Shown piece after piece: positions 22,155-32,882 of a DNA stretch of 64,000 bases (positions are counted from its first letter, which is position 1; every line of letters begins with the position of its first letter). The notes beneath the pieces were generated by a model. That model did not search any database. It saw only the letters and a program-made list of their open reading frames with translations, and was not told where the DNA came from. The translations under genes were made by a program, and so were the position numbers. The DNA is taken from positions 6,525,224-6,589,223 of the forward strand of contig NC_045141.1 of the NCBI RefSeq assembly GCF_008831285.2, given 5' to 3'. Source of the DNA: Nymphaea colorata (taxonomy: Eukaryota; Streptophyta; Magnoliopsida; Nymphaeales; Nymphaeaceae).

Positions 22155-25100
22155 AAGGTTATCTGAAGATCTCGGACATGAAAAGGACCTGAGGCAGAAG
22201 ACGAAATTTTAGAAGTGCCGCAGCTGTTGTCGCAGGGGGGCATTCCAGGCGTGACTTTCTCTGGAGCCCGTTTTTGACTGGAGGCGATCCAGAGGTCGAG
22301 TAAGGTGGCATTGGATTCGGGCACGTGTTTAGTATTTTTGATACAATTTTCAGATTTTTTGGACAATCCTGTGAAGAGATACGGAATTTACAAGTGCCAT
22401 AGGTTTCTAAAGGTCCATGTGACCTCCTGCTACAGAGAGACTCGTCTGCAACCCAGACTGTCTTCAGCTGGGAATCCGCAGTGCCAATATCAGGGCCGAC
22501 GCTGCTAGCTCAAATCAAAGAGATCATTCAAGGGAGCCAAGATCACCGAGCATAATACCCAGAAAATTACCTCCACCCCACTCAATGGTGCTAACTATTT
22601 GAGTTGGGCGAAGGCTGCTCGCTTGGTTCCTATTGGAAGATCAAAGGCATGATATATTAACGGGAAAACCAAAGCTCCAGCCACTACTGTTCCCAACCAT
22701 CCATAGCAAATCTGTTTACATATCAGGATACCGCACACGGAATATGGGAGTCTCTAAAAGAACTTTACAGTGAGCAAAATAATCTTGCTCAAGTACACCA
22801 GATACAATGCGAGATTGCCGATCTCACCCTCCATGACCAAGATGTGCAGTGGTACATTGGGAGACTCAGGAGTCTATATGATGAGCTCCTTCAATATCAA
22901 CCAGTGACCTCTGATCCAGTCATTTACAGACAGCGTTTTGAAGAAGATCAAATCTTCAAGGTCCTCGTTGGATTGAGTGAGGACTATGAAGCCATAAAGA
23001 CTCAAATCCTGAATACTATGCTGCTGCCAAAATTCAATGTTGTTTGTTAAATGATTCAGAGAGAGGTGTCAAGGTGAAGAGTTGTGAGCGTCCCTCCAAA
23101 AATGGACTCCATAGAAGACAGCCAAGAAAGAATGGCGTGCCTTTCACAATCGGGCACTAATCAAGGCACACAAAGGTACCACTCAAACACACAGAAAACT
23201 CACAGAAACTTAAGTATACTCACTGCCTGAAATTGGGTCACATACGCGATCGCTGCTGGGAACTTGTGGGGCGACCAGGGAAGGAAAAGGGATCTTCTTC
23301 AATCCCAGACAAAGACGTCAACCATGGAAAACTTTGTCACCAAAGATGACCTGGAAAAATTCTTTCAGAAATTCTCTGAAGCAAATCTATTATCTTTCCA
23401 ACCAATGGGCGATGTCTCAGAAGGTAAGTTCTGTGCCTTATTGAATGCCACTAAAAATAAATCCTGGATAGTTGATTCTGGTGCTACTGATCACATGACT
23501 AATAATCCCACAACACTTGCCAATCTAAACAAGGATCTTGATCGTTCTGTTTTTTCTGCTGATGGGTCATCTACTTTTGTTGCTGGCATTGGAAAAACAT
23601 CCTTCGAGAAAAATATTAGTTCTGCTTTACTTGTTCCTAAGCTTTCTGTCAACCTTATGTCTGTTAGCAAAATCACTCAAAATTATGATTGTCTGGCTGT
23701 TTTCTCCAAGAAGGATGTAACGTTTCAGGATCTGAGCACAAAGAAGGTGATTGGGAAGGGCCGACGCCATGGTGACCTCTACACTTTGGACACCGACTGT
23801 TTGAGTTTTTTCTCCAAATAAAAATCGACTCAAAGGACGGACTATTAAATTTGACGTGCTCGATTAGGATACATATACGATCAGAACCTCAGTCCCCTCA
23901 CCATTGATTATAATAAAGTGTGTAGTGCATGTGAATTCGCCAAATTTACACACATCACCTTCCAGCCGATTCATGAAAGGTCTGAAAAATCTTTTGATCT
24001 CATTCACTCGGATGTTTGGGGACCTGCTCCAGAGGACTCTCATGCTGGTTTTAAGTTCTATGTATCTTTCATTGATGATATGACTTGTGTAACTTGGATT
24101 TATTTTCTCAAAAATAAGAGTGAAGTGCCAAAAATTTTTGAAGAATTCTATGCCCTCATTCTCCCTCAATATTGTGCTAAGATTAAAATGCTTTGCTTTG
24201 ACAATGGTGGTGAATATGTGAATGATGCATTGAAAAACTTCATGAGGAAGCATGGAATACAGCCCCAATATACCTGTGCCGGGATGCCTCAGCAAAATGG
24301 CATTGCAGAAGGAAAAAACTGACTATTTCTGAATATTGCTCGGGCTCTTATGATGCACAAGAAAGTACCTCAGATTTTTTGAAGCGAAGCCATTGGGACA
24401 GTATGTTATATATCCAATCGAGTTCCAAACTCTAGCATAGAAGGAAAAATTCCTCTTGAACTCTTTCTCAATAAGCCGCTGTCACTTAAACACCACAAGG
24501 TATTTGGGTGCAAATGTTTTGTACTTGTGCAAGAACGATTTGGAAATAAATTCCAGCGACATGTGATTAAGTGTATATTCTTAGGATACTCAAGCAAGAA
24601 GAGACGTTATCTCTGTTTTGACCCTCTCTCTAAACGTATGATTGTATCTCAAGATGTAAAATTCTATGAAAATCAACATTTCTCTGATTGCTGCATACAG
24701 GGGGAGGCAAATAACAGAAACTCTGTAGAAAATAGTGCTGATGATACTCCACGTCCTCTGGCTGGCATCTTCGCAAGTCAAATGACTACATGACAACCAG
24801 GGATTGCCCACTTTCCCAGTAACGACAGCAGCCTTGAAAACACTATTTTGGAGGAAGACAAACCACCTACCGATGTCGAATCTCAACCAGGTGTAAGACG
24901 TTCCTCTAGAGTGACTCGGCCTCCATCCAAGTTAAGTGATTACTATACTTACTTATCCATTGGAAGTCTTCATTCACGAGACAATTATCTCTCTTTTGAA
25001 GTTCTCTCGCATAATTACAAGTCATACATCTTTGTTATTTATGGTCATCAAGAGCCAAGAAACTTTAATGAAGCTAGTGCAGTCTTACGGTGGTGGGCAG

Positions 25101-25912
25101 CTATGGAAGAAGAAATCAAGGTGCTTGAAAAGAACTATACTTGGGTTCTTGTTCCTCTCCCAGACGAAAAGAAACTGGTAGGTTGTAAATGGATCTACAA
25201 AATAAAGTTCAAGAGCAATGGACAAGTGGAGCGATATAAGGCTCACCTTGTTGCAAAGGGCTTCACCGAGACAGAAGGAATAGATTACAATGAAACCTTT
25301 GGCCCGGTAGAAAAAATGAACACGGTGAGAACTCTTCTTGCACTTGCATCTACAAAAAGGTGGAATCTTCTCTAACTTTATGTAAAAAATGCATTTCTCC
25401 ATGGTGAATTGGAACAAGAGGTCTACATTGAAGTACCGCAAGGAGTTAACTACCGATCTGGACATGTTTGCAAACTAAGGAAAACTCTTTATGGATTGAA
25501 GCAATCACCTCATGCTTGGTTTGCTCATCTAAAGACAGCACTCATCAATTATGGATTTCAGCAAAGCTCTGCCGATTACACCATGTTCATAGTCACTAGA
25601 AAATCCAAGGTAACCATCTTGCTTGTGTACGGGGAATATATCATACTTACTGGAGACGACTTTGAGATCATGCAGGCTATAAAAAAACATTTAAATAGTG
25701 AGTTTGAAATCAGAGATCTTGGACTGTTGCAATACTTCCTTGGAATAGAAGTGGCTCACTCTAAAAAACGAGTATTTATATGTCAACGCAAATACACGAT
25801 TGATCTCTTGAAAGATACTGGATATCTAGGCACCAAACCTGCAAACACACCCCTTGAGATGAACTACAAGCTAAGGAAAGAAGATGGTGATATTTTTGAA
25901 AACAAAGAAAGT
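22155..25912 (+). mobile_element. Ty1-copia element, gag to reverse transcriptase, copy 2
   Basis: Homologous to 3611-5870 and extends further. The gag ATG equivalent is AGG at 22492. Gag has lost about 60 bp near 22697 and has stops at 23048 and about 23075, and the zinc knuckle is frameshifted. From about 23264 an open stretch carries protease DSGATDHMT (about 23476-23502), more canonical than copy 1. Integrase follows: HSDVWGP (about 24004-24024), FDNGGEY (about 24197) and the catalytic-Glu region reading QQNGIAEGKN before TGA at 24320-24322. Integrase C-terminus is FGCKCFV...FLGYS. RT has WVLVPLP, KWIYKIKFKSNGQVERYKA and VKNAFLHGELE after a TAA at 25374-25376, but the YVDD box is VYGEYIIL, so the catalytic Asp pair is lost. 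The frame ends after NTPLEMNYKL where purine-rich repeats begin. RNase H and both LTRs are absent. Confidence 0.92.
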
Positions 25913-26400
25913 TTCCAAAAACTAGTAAAAGAGCAAGTGATTTTAAGGGAAAATTAAAAGAGAAATAAAGATTTATAAGTGAGTGAAAAGAAATAAAGCA
26001 AAAAACTAGTAGAAAAGAAAGAGTTTTTAAGAGAAAAACTAGTAGAAGAGCAAGAGATTTTCAGAGAAAATGGGAGAGTGAGAAAGAGATATAAATATTT
26101 TAAAGAGATAAGAAAACTAGTAGAAGAGCAAGGGAGTTTAAGAGAAAAATGTGTGTGAGAGGGAGAGAGAGAGATACAGATTTTGAAAAGAGAGAAAAGA
26201 AATAAAGAGAGAAAAAGTTGTAGAATAGCAAAAGATTTTAAGAAAAAATGAGAGCGAGAGAAATGTCCAGATTTTTAAGGGAGAGAAAAGAAATAGAGAA
26301 AGGAAGATTAGCAAAGGGAGATTTTAAGAGAATAATCAGAGAGATATAAAGATTCTAAGAGAAAAGAAAGAAACATGCGAAAGGGTGAATAAAAGAAGAA
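25913..26400. repeat. Purine-rich degenerate minisatellite
   Basis: Units begin with AAACTAGTAGAAGAGCAAGAG-like words at about 25919, 26006, 26036, 26114 and, more weakly, 26215 and 26309. Spacing is uneven (about 30-100 bp). The strand is almost all A and G. The copia RT frame runs directly into the first unit. Similar AGAGAGATATAGAGAAAG runs occur in the giant gypsy LTR, so this may be the outer part of the diverged LTR that follows. Confidence 0.7.
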
Positions 26401-27560
26401 AGAAAAATGATCTAATAACGTGATATTTTAACCCCTTTTTTTATTTTAATATAGAAATTAAGATTAAGGATATAATTTTGAAAATTTTCAACTTCAATAT
26501 TTTTATGTAGGCAAGAGAAGAACAACTTGGGCTCATGGACGGAGGACTTATTTTGAAATTTTTTAAAAAATAAGATATATATAAACACACATATATATAG
26601 ACAACATTGAAAATATTTCATTTACTCTTATGTTTTGCCAAAATGTATTTCATTTACTCTTTTTGTGCTTCAAACCTGATAAGAAGACACTCTTTTAAAG
26701 GTGGATCACTCTTTTAATACTACTAATTGGACAATCAATAGTTATTTTATCAAGGGAATGAATATTTGAAAGATGTCAAAACTAATCATAGCGATAATAT
26801 GAAAATTCAGTTTAACATCTTGTTTTTCCCGAGTTTGACAATACCCAACCTCAAAAATCAATATAAAAATAAAAAATCTCATCACAAGCTCTCATCCATC
26901 TATGAAAAGAAAAAACAACTAGCCATACATGCACATTATCGATTCGTAGAGATACAACGAATGCATACATTCAATAGAAGAAAAAAAAAACATATCATGC
27001 CTATTTGAGTTGATCAAATAAACAAGACTTGGCATCACATTGCTCATGCTCCCATTGCATTTAAGAGTGGCTCTTGGCTCTGATTAAGAAATTTCAAGAA
27101 CTCTCTTACATGGCCATGGGGAGATGATGAAGGGAAGAGCAAGAGAAATTGAAACTACATGCCTCGAGATGGTATAGTTCAAGAAGAGATGAGTCCTTTA
27201 CTTTTGCGGAAGAATGAAACTTCCAAAATGAGAACTCTGATTTATTGAAGAAGCTTCCAAGGGTCTCCTACGTGCTCTCCTTTCCACTGGTTGAAGATAA
27301 AGAAGTGTTGAAAGAGCGAAAGAAGAATTGGTGAAGGAAGAGAGATTCCAAGCTCATAGTTAGAGGGCTAAAGGAGTTCCTCAAAGGTTGCTTATAACCA
27401 AGGATCAAGATGTGGGGGTATTTATAAAAATAAATAAAAACAAAATTCAACATTTGAAGGAGTTTTAATTTCTCAAGATTTCTTATGAATTTTTCATTTT
27501 GTGAATTATTTTTATTTTTAGTTTGTTTTATAGGTTTTGACTTCTGGATATTAGCCCTTG
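26401..27560. mobile_element. Diverged LTR related to the giant gypsy LTR
   Basis: Several colinear blocks match the LTRs at 43.1-46.5 and 55.6-59.1 kb. CCCAACCTCAAAAATCAATA (26849) matches CCCAACCTCAAAAATTAATA (44490). A CTCATGCTCCCATTGCATTT...GGCCATGGGGAGATGATGAAG block (27045-27135) matches the repeated CATGCTCCCGGTGCA...GGCCATGGGGAGATGAAG unit. GGGGGTATTTATA (27414) followed by AAATTCAACATTTGAA matches GGGGGTATTTATAGAGG (45756) followed by AAAATTTGAAT. Only one copy of the GCTCCCGGTGCA unit is present against four in the LTRs. No internal retrotransposon domains adjoin it, so it is a solo or truncated LTR of a related family. Ends were not resolved. Confidence 0.6.
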
Positions 27561-28269
27561 GTCCTGCAAACACCTTTTGGAGGGAGTTGACAGAGCGCTT
27601 GGTGCAGCCGTGCACTCTGAACCATAGCACCCGAAAGTGCCGTGCACCCTAAGCCAGAGTGCAAGACAGCACCCTGCACCCTTCGCCAGAGCACTTAGTA
27701 GCGCACCAAGTGCTCTAGGCAGCGCAACAAGTGCTGCCAAAACTAGGCGCATGGGGGCAAGTTGAGCCTGGCCTTTGCCGGATTTGGCTCCGTTTTTTAT
27801 AAAACGGGTTTGGCTCCGTTTTTTATGATTCCAGGTTCATTTTTTATCTGGATCTAGTTTTCTTGAATGGGAAGGGCCCAGATAGATGTCGAAGGTTGGA
27901 TCATGGATTGGATAGGTGCTTAGGCTTGAAATAAAGATTGTACATCCAGGTTTGAATTTTACGAAGCTGAGTCAAACTGAAAAGCGAGGGGGAGCAAGCG
28001 AATGATGTTGGGAATTGATTCTTGTGTTTGATTTCAAACATTTGAGCCTCAAATATTTTTTTTATTTATATTATTAGTTTTTCTTATCTAATCTAGACCT
28101 GTGGGTGATTTTCTGAATCCATTTTCCTGTGTGAAACTAATAGCACAAACATCACAAGATAAATAGGTTTTGCAACAAATAAAAATAGAAAATAAAAAAA
28201 AAAACTGTTTGGCATTAAAAAAACTGAAAAAGTGAAAAAACACGTTCAAAATGAATTAAAAACATGTTT
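27561..28269. other. Non-genic spacer with GC-rich inverted and direct repeats
   Basis: 27590-27745 is a GC-rich island of GCACC/GGTGC words. AGCGCTTGGTGC (about 27594) and GCACCAAGTGCT (about 27698) can pair at 11 of 12 positions as a long hairpin. At 27785-27822 TTTGGCTCCGTTTTTTAT occurs twice in tandem. A frame translating this island gives an Ala/Leu-rich peptide without family resemblance and is not a gene. Confidence 0.5.
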
Positions 28270-28289
28270 TTTTGTTTTTAATGTTTTTT

Positions 28290-29756
28290 TTTCAAAAAAA
28301 GCGTGCAAAATATAGAAAGAGGGGGTTGGAGAGACATTATCATGAGGTTGAAAAATTTCGTGGAATTACCCTCCCAGTGATTACATATAGAATGTTATCT
28401 CAAGCGACGAACAACTTCAGCAATGCAAATTTTCTGGGCAGTGGAAGCTTTGGTTCAGTGTATAAAGGAATTTTGGTGGATGGAACAACGGTGGCTGTTA
28501 ATTAGACACCGAAACCTTCTCAGACTCATTACATCTTGCACCAGTGCAGATTTCAAGGCTTTAGTTCTCCAATACATGCCCCTTGGGAGCCTAGAAATCT
28601 GTCTACGTTCAGGTGGCCATCACTTGAATCTCTTCCAAAGATTGGATATCATGATTGACGTTGCTTGTGCTCTAGAATATCTTCACCATGGTTGTTGGGA
28701 GACTATAGATCATTGTGATCTAAAGCCAAGTAATGTGCTCCTAGATGAGAACATGACAGCACATGTTGGTGACTTTGGCATGGCAAAGATGCTAGTTGGT
28801 CACAAATCTTCAACTCTTACAAGTACACTTGGAACCACCGGATACATTGTGCCAGGTACCAACTCTTTGTCCTATCATAAATTCTATGCTTGAACTGCTA
28901 CTTAGACTACCTGGTCCTGCTTACCATGGAGAGAAGTTCTATCAACATCCATAATTTCCAAATATCAAGCTTTAATTTTACATTACCAACCCGTTGACAG
29001 CAGATTAACTGGATTTTATTACGAAAAGAGAGAAAACTCAGATTAATAAGTGAAAATAATGGGGATGATGACTATGCTATTTTGCATTTGAATATGAGCC
29101 TGAATCCAACTAAAATAGTGAATATTGAACCTAATTATTCACACACATACACGAATGCCAGCAAGTTTACCTTTTGAATATGTTTCTTTCCTTAGTAAAA
29201 TTTCACTTCCTCCTTATAAATGCATGGAAACAAAAAATAGAGTTTCATGTGCACCATAAATCAAAACAAAATAATTAGTCCTAATTTTTTGCACTACTTT
29301 CTTTATTTTTGAAGCAATCTCATTAACGACAATGTTCATTGTCTGCTAATATTGCCAGGATCATGTCTGACCTTGTTGATTGGATGAATTAGAATTCAGG
29401 ATGGCTGGAAAGGTTTCAACCAAAGCAGACATCTACAGCTATGGGATTCTTCTGCTTGAGGTGTTTACTAGAAGAAAGCCTACCGATGAACATTTTAATG
29501 GGGACTTTACTTTGAAGCAGTGGGTGGCTGAACCATTTCCGCTTGCAAATTCAGATGTCATCGATGGTCATCTTCTGAAGCAAAATAACTGTGAAACGAT
29601 TTCAGATCATGTCGCCGAAGGCCATCTTCTGAAGCAAATAACAGTGAAACTGTTCCAAATGAGCTTCTTGTCTTGATCATGGAGACAGGGTTGTTGTGTT
29701 CAAGGAAATCACCGACTGAGAGAATGGGCATGAAGGAGGTGGTCGCCAGGCTGTAA
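28290..29756 (+). pseudogene. LRR receptor kinase (XA21/EFR-like, non-RD) pseudogene 1, kinase only
   Basis: The kinase domain starts at about 28345 with [11 protein letters not shown] and [13 protein letters not shown] (glycine loop, about 28430-28470). A deletion of about 75 bp then removes the VAVK lysine and the helix C glutamate (VAVN, then TAG at 28502-28504, then RHRNLL). Downstream are [17 protein letters not shown] (the residue before the catalytic Asp is Cys, so non-RD, as in pattern-recognition receptors), GDFGMAKMLVG and GYIVP. Exon 1 ends at a good donor at 28855. Exon 2 begins after AG at 29392 with FRMAGKVSTKADIYSYGILLLEVFTRRKPTDE and reads, with one internal duplication and frameshift, to MGMKEVVARL and TAA at 29754-29756. 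LRR ectodomain and transmembrane segment are absent. Compared with the neighbour at 32883-37032 it keeps the exon 2 splice acceptor but has lost the ectodomain. Confidence 0.92.
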
Positions 29757-29990
29757 ACGATACGATGGAAGGCCTCCCCTTTGGAAGAATGACAAAAATA
29801 AACCAATCCTTTACATTTATTTGGAAAACAAGGGACCTGCTTTTGCTTCTGACTTATTATTGTGTTTCCCAACACCCAGATAGAAAAACTTTCTTTTAGC
29901 AAAATGCGAGTAAAACAGTAAAAGTTTTTCCACTTGGTAAGTTATATGACATTTATTGGCTAATGCAGTTCCATTTTTCTTCAATCTTAT
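29757..29990. other. 3' flank of kinase relic 1
   Basis: Immediate 3' flank; nothing recognisable beyond AT-rich sequence. Confidence 0.4.
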
Positions 29991-31020
29991 ACGTCATATA
30001 AGGTTGGTTGGGTCTTTACATCCAATCCTAATTTAGAAACCAATTCAGATTCGACATTCATATGTATATGTATCAATTTACATCCTTATTGGATCCCACT
30101 AGAACATTGGACTCCCGTTCTCATTCACTTATGAAAGCGCATGACCAATCTAAACCTGTTTGCTCCAAATTTCTGCAACAAAAATGGTTCAAAAATCAGG
30201 TCATGTGGTAGTTGAACATAGTAAGTCCATTTACATACCTAATCAAAGTGGATTCACAAGACCAAATTGATGCTGTTTCTTGATGTTGGCAAGGTCAACA
30301 AAGGGTTGGGTTGAAGTCCAACCAGACCGAGTCCGAGATACAGAATGTTGAATTCCTAGTACCACCAGGAAGCATCTGACAACTCACAAAAATACACCTA
30401 CCTTTCGTTATTATAAAAACCACACAGTTGTACCATGATAAACTAAAATATATATAAACTTAGTACCCTTTAAACAAACATGTACGCTCGCCTATCTTTT
30501 CTCACCTAATAATTCTATAATTAAGTAAAGCAACATCAATTTTAATCTTTTAATCTTTTATGCATTAATAAAAGGGCATAACTAGTTGGGACATAGTGAA
30601 CCATGTATGTATGTTATTTGGTGTCATCATGGTGGCTGATAATGGAAATTAATGAGCTGATTAATTTGTTTATATGGAAACTACTTTTAGTCTTTTCATC
30701 TTAATAATTATACGTAAGCTATTTAGTAACTAGCAGAAGTTTACTCTTAATCAACAGTGCAAACATTTTGTATTTCTTCTTATCCCCATATCTTTAGATA
30801 AACTGTCAAATTTTCCTATCAATTTATTTGAAAAGATAAGTGCCTTCACTGTTCATACTAACGTAAAAACACAAGTATATACACCTTGCCGTCTCACAGT
30901 GGCCGAGTAAAAGAAATATTATTTTGAAACAGGAAAAGCTGGAACATAACTTGTTCATGGTTTCCTTCTCTTCTTGAGCAGACACAAACCCTTAACTTCG
31001 TGACCCCGAATAGTTGAGTA
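29991..31020. repeat. Duplicated RLK downstream segment, copy A
   Basis: Colinear with 41790-43029. Examples are TTGGATCCCACTAGAACATT (30090) against TTGGATCCCACTGGAACATT (41883), the CACCAGGAAGCATCTG word (30362 and 42162), TATTATAAAAACCACACAGTT (30409 and 42210), and GACACAAACCCTTAACTTCG (30982) against GACACAAACCCTTTAACTTC (43001). Copy A has 30490-30570 where copy B carries an unrelated insert of about 275 bp. No coding sequence. Confidence 0.88.
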
Positions 31021-31034
31021 GTGCTGAAATTCTT

Positions 31035-31345
31035 TGGAACTAGATAGGGCTGTACAATTAGTCAAGCCAACTCAAGTTCAGCTTGAGCTTGTTCAATTAT
31101 GCTCGATTTGATAACACAAGCTTATAAATGAGTCGAGTTCAAGTTACATGAATTTGACTCTATTTTCTTTAATTTAGCTTATCTTCTTTTTTTAATTAAA
31201 GTTGGTAAAGGAACTTGAACAAGCCCAAATTAAGCCCCGATTTGCTCTATTGAGTCAACCTTTTACACATCATGTACAGCTCAAGTCGAGCCCATTCCAC
31301 TATTTTGTTCTATAGTCAACCTTTTGCTGATCTTGTACAGCTCGA
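31035..31345. mobile_element. Candidate hAT-like MITE with GAGCTCGAG-rich sequence
   Basis: Left end TAGGGCTGTACAATTAGTC. Near the right end CTTGTACAGCTCGACTCGAG provides the inverted TTGTACAGC. A second ATGTACAGCTCAAGTCGAGC lies at 31271. The interior repeats AGCTTGAGCTTG and GAGTCGAGTTCAAG words typical of a widespread plant MITE type. No clear 8-bp target duplication was found. Confidence 0.4.
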
Positions 31346-31500
31346 CTCGAGCTCGAGCCCAGCAATCACTCCTTGTGCGCAGAGCATTTATTGGAAAGGA
31401 TGTGTCGGCCCATTTGAGCCGATTCAGGCTGATTCTAATAACATCTATCATATGATTGGTGGGAATTGCTCTATTGATAGTGTCCAATAAGCCATTCCAC

Positions 31501-31686
31501 CAGGGGCGGAGCTAGAAATTTTCCATGAAGGGAGCCGGATTAAAGTTTCTAAATTTTAATACGAGCTGAAATATAACAAATTTTTATATAAAATAAATAA
31601 AATTTTCTAAAATTTATATGTAATTTTTTTTTAGAAAATTGAGGTGGGGCCAGGGCCCATGGAATTCCCCCCTAGGTCAGACCCTG
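31501..31686. mobile_element. Short hAT-like MITE, 186 bp
   Basis: Starts CAGGGGCGGAGCTAGAAAT and ends CCTAGGTCAGACCCTG; reverse complemented, the end reads CAGGGTCTGACCTAGG, a clear imperfect inverted repeat. Flanking 8-mers are CATTCCAC (31493-31500) and CCTTCTAC (31687-31694), 6 of 8 identical. The AT-rich middle and GGGGCCAGGGCCC motif are typical of a common plant MITE family. It has no coding capacity. Confidence 0.65.
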
Positions 31687-31694
31687 CCTTCTAC

Positions 31695-32882
31695 ATAAAA
31701 AAAAAATAGAAATTAAAAAAAAAAAGATAAAGAGTCGAAAACTGGCAAAAAAGCATGATACTGAAAATATGTTTGGTAAGCTAAGAAACAATCTTGTTGA
31801 TTAGAATGTGGAAATAAGAAGACTGTGCCGAAGACGCAAAGTGTGGGAATAAGAAAGCGATATCACATTCTTTCCAAGAGAGTAGGCTAGGTCTTCCATC
31901 GATTTTAACTAGAAAACAAAAATGATAATTTTTTTTGCAACAGAACATATAAGACGACCATGATATGGGTTAGTGGTTTGAATCAATAGCCAATAGTGTG
32001 ACTAAAATCCGCTGTTGAAAGGAGTGGATGAAGTTGCCCTAACTCCAGTCCAGGGATTTAGATGATGTAGTTGTGAGTCAGCACAAAATATTAACAATTA
32101 GATTCTTTTTAAACATAGTTAAACAAAGTATAAAAACTGATTAATTACCACTTGTCATTTTCATATATGTTGCTCGTTACTGGCAGATGCTATGGAATAT
32201 TTCCAATTTTACTTGGGTTTCCGATCAGGAAAACATGTGGGCTGGTGTAGGCAACTACCCAGTTGCTTCTAAATTGGAAAATGGACTTGGGTCCATTGCT
32301 CTCGCTACATGAGCTGCCCCTACTAAAGCAAGTGAAATTGGACCAACGCTTCTTATGGACTAACACTGCTCCTTAGGTTATAACGAGATTGAGTTTCTTG
32401 CTCCTGCAACAGATGTACACTCAAAGGAAAAAAGAGGGAAGATTGGAGTATTTTAAAAATATTTTATGATGAAGTGTCTCTTTTAGACTTTTAAAATTTT
32501 TTATAAATTTCATTTTGTCCTTTCAAAAACCTCCATTTTCCACTTTATTAGGAATATTTGGATTTTTTTACACTCCTCTGCATGATGCATATAACCAGTT
32601 TCGTTTATATCCTTCTTCTGCATACAGGGGTAGAAGGAAAGGTGAATTGGCAGATGCCATCACACCCTCAAGTTTTAAAATTTTCAATTTTATCCATTAA
32701 ATGACCATTAGTCGTGCGACTAGATTTGGAAGTGTGAAGCAATATGCTCCAAACCAATAGACCTGAGTCTTCTTCAATTTGTAAAGAAACACACAAATTT
32801 TCTAGAAGTGGATCCATACATAAATTAAAGACCTACCTTCTTCTTCTATTCGTGCATGTTTTGCATAGAAAATTGGACATGC
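31695..32882. other. Upstream region of kinase relic 2
   Basis: No gene recognised. It would hold the promoter of the receptor kinase at 32883, but I see no motif I can defend. Short open frames at 32515-32700 and 32744-33010 are non-conserved. Confidence 0.45.

Noticed and set aside
21941-22366. 141-codon minus-strand open frame with VKKCRICPLLVETVAMEG
   Set aside because: No recognisable family, half of it is antisense to the copia leader, and the homologous DNA in copy 1 does not keep it open. Left as unassigned.
27528-27752. Ala/Leu-rich minus-strand frame resembling a signal peptide
   Set aside because: Created by GCAC-type repeats in a GC-rich island; no family resemblance or gene context.
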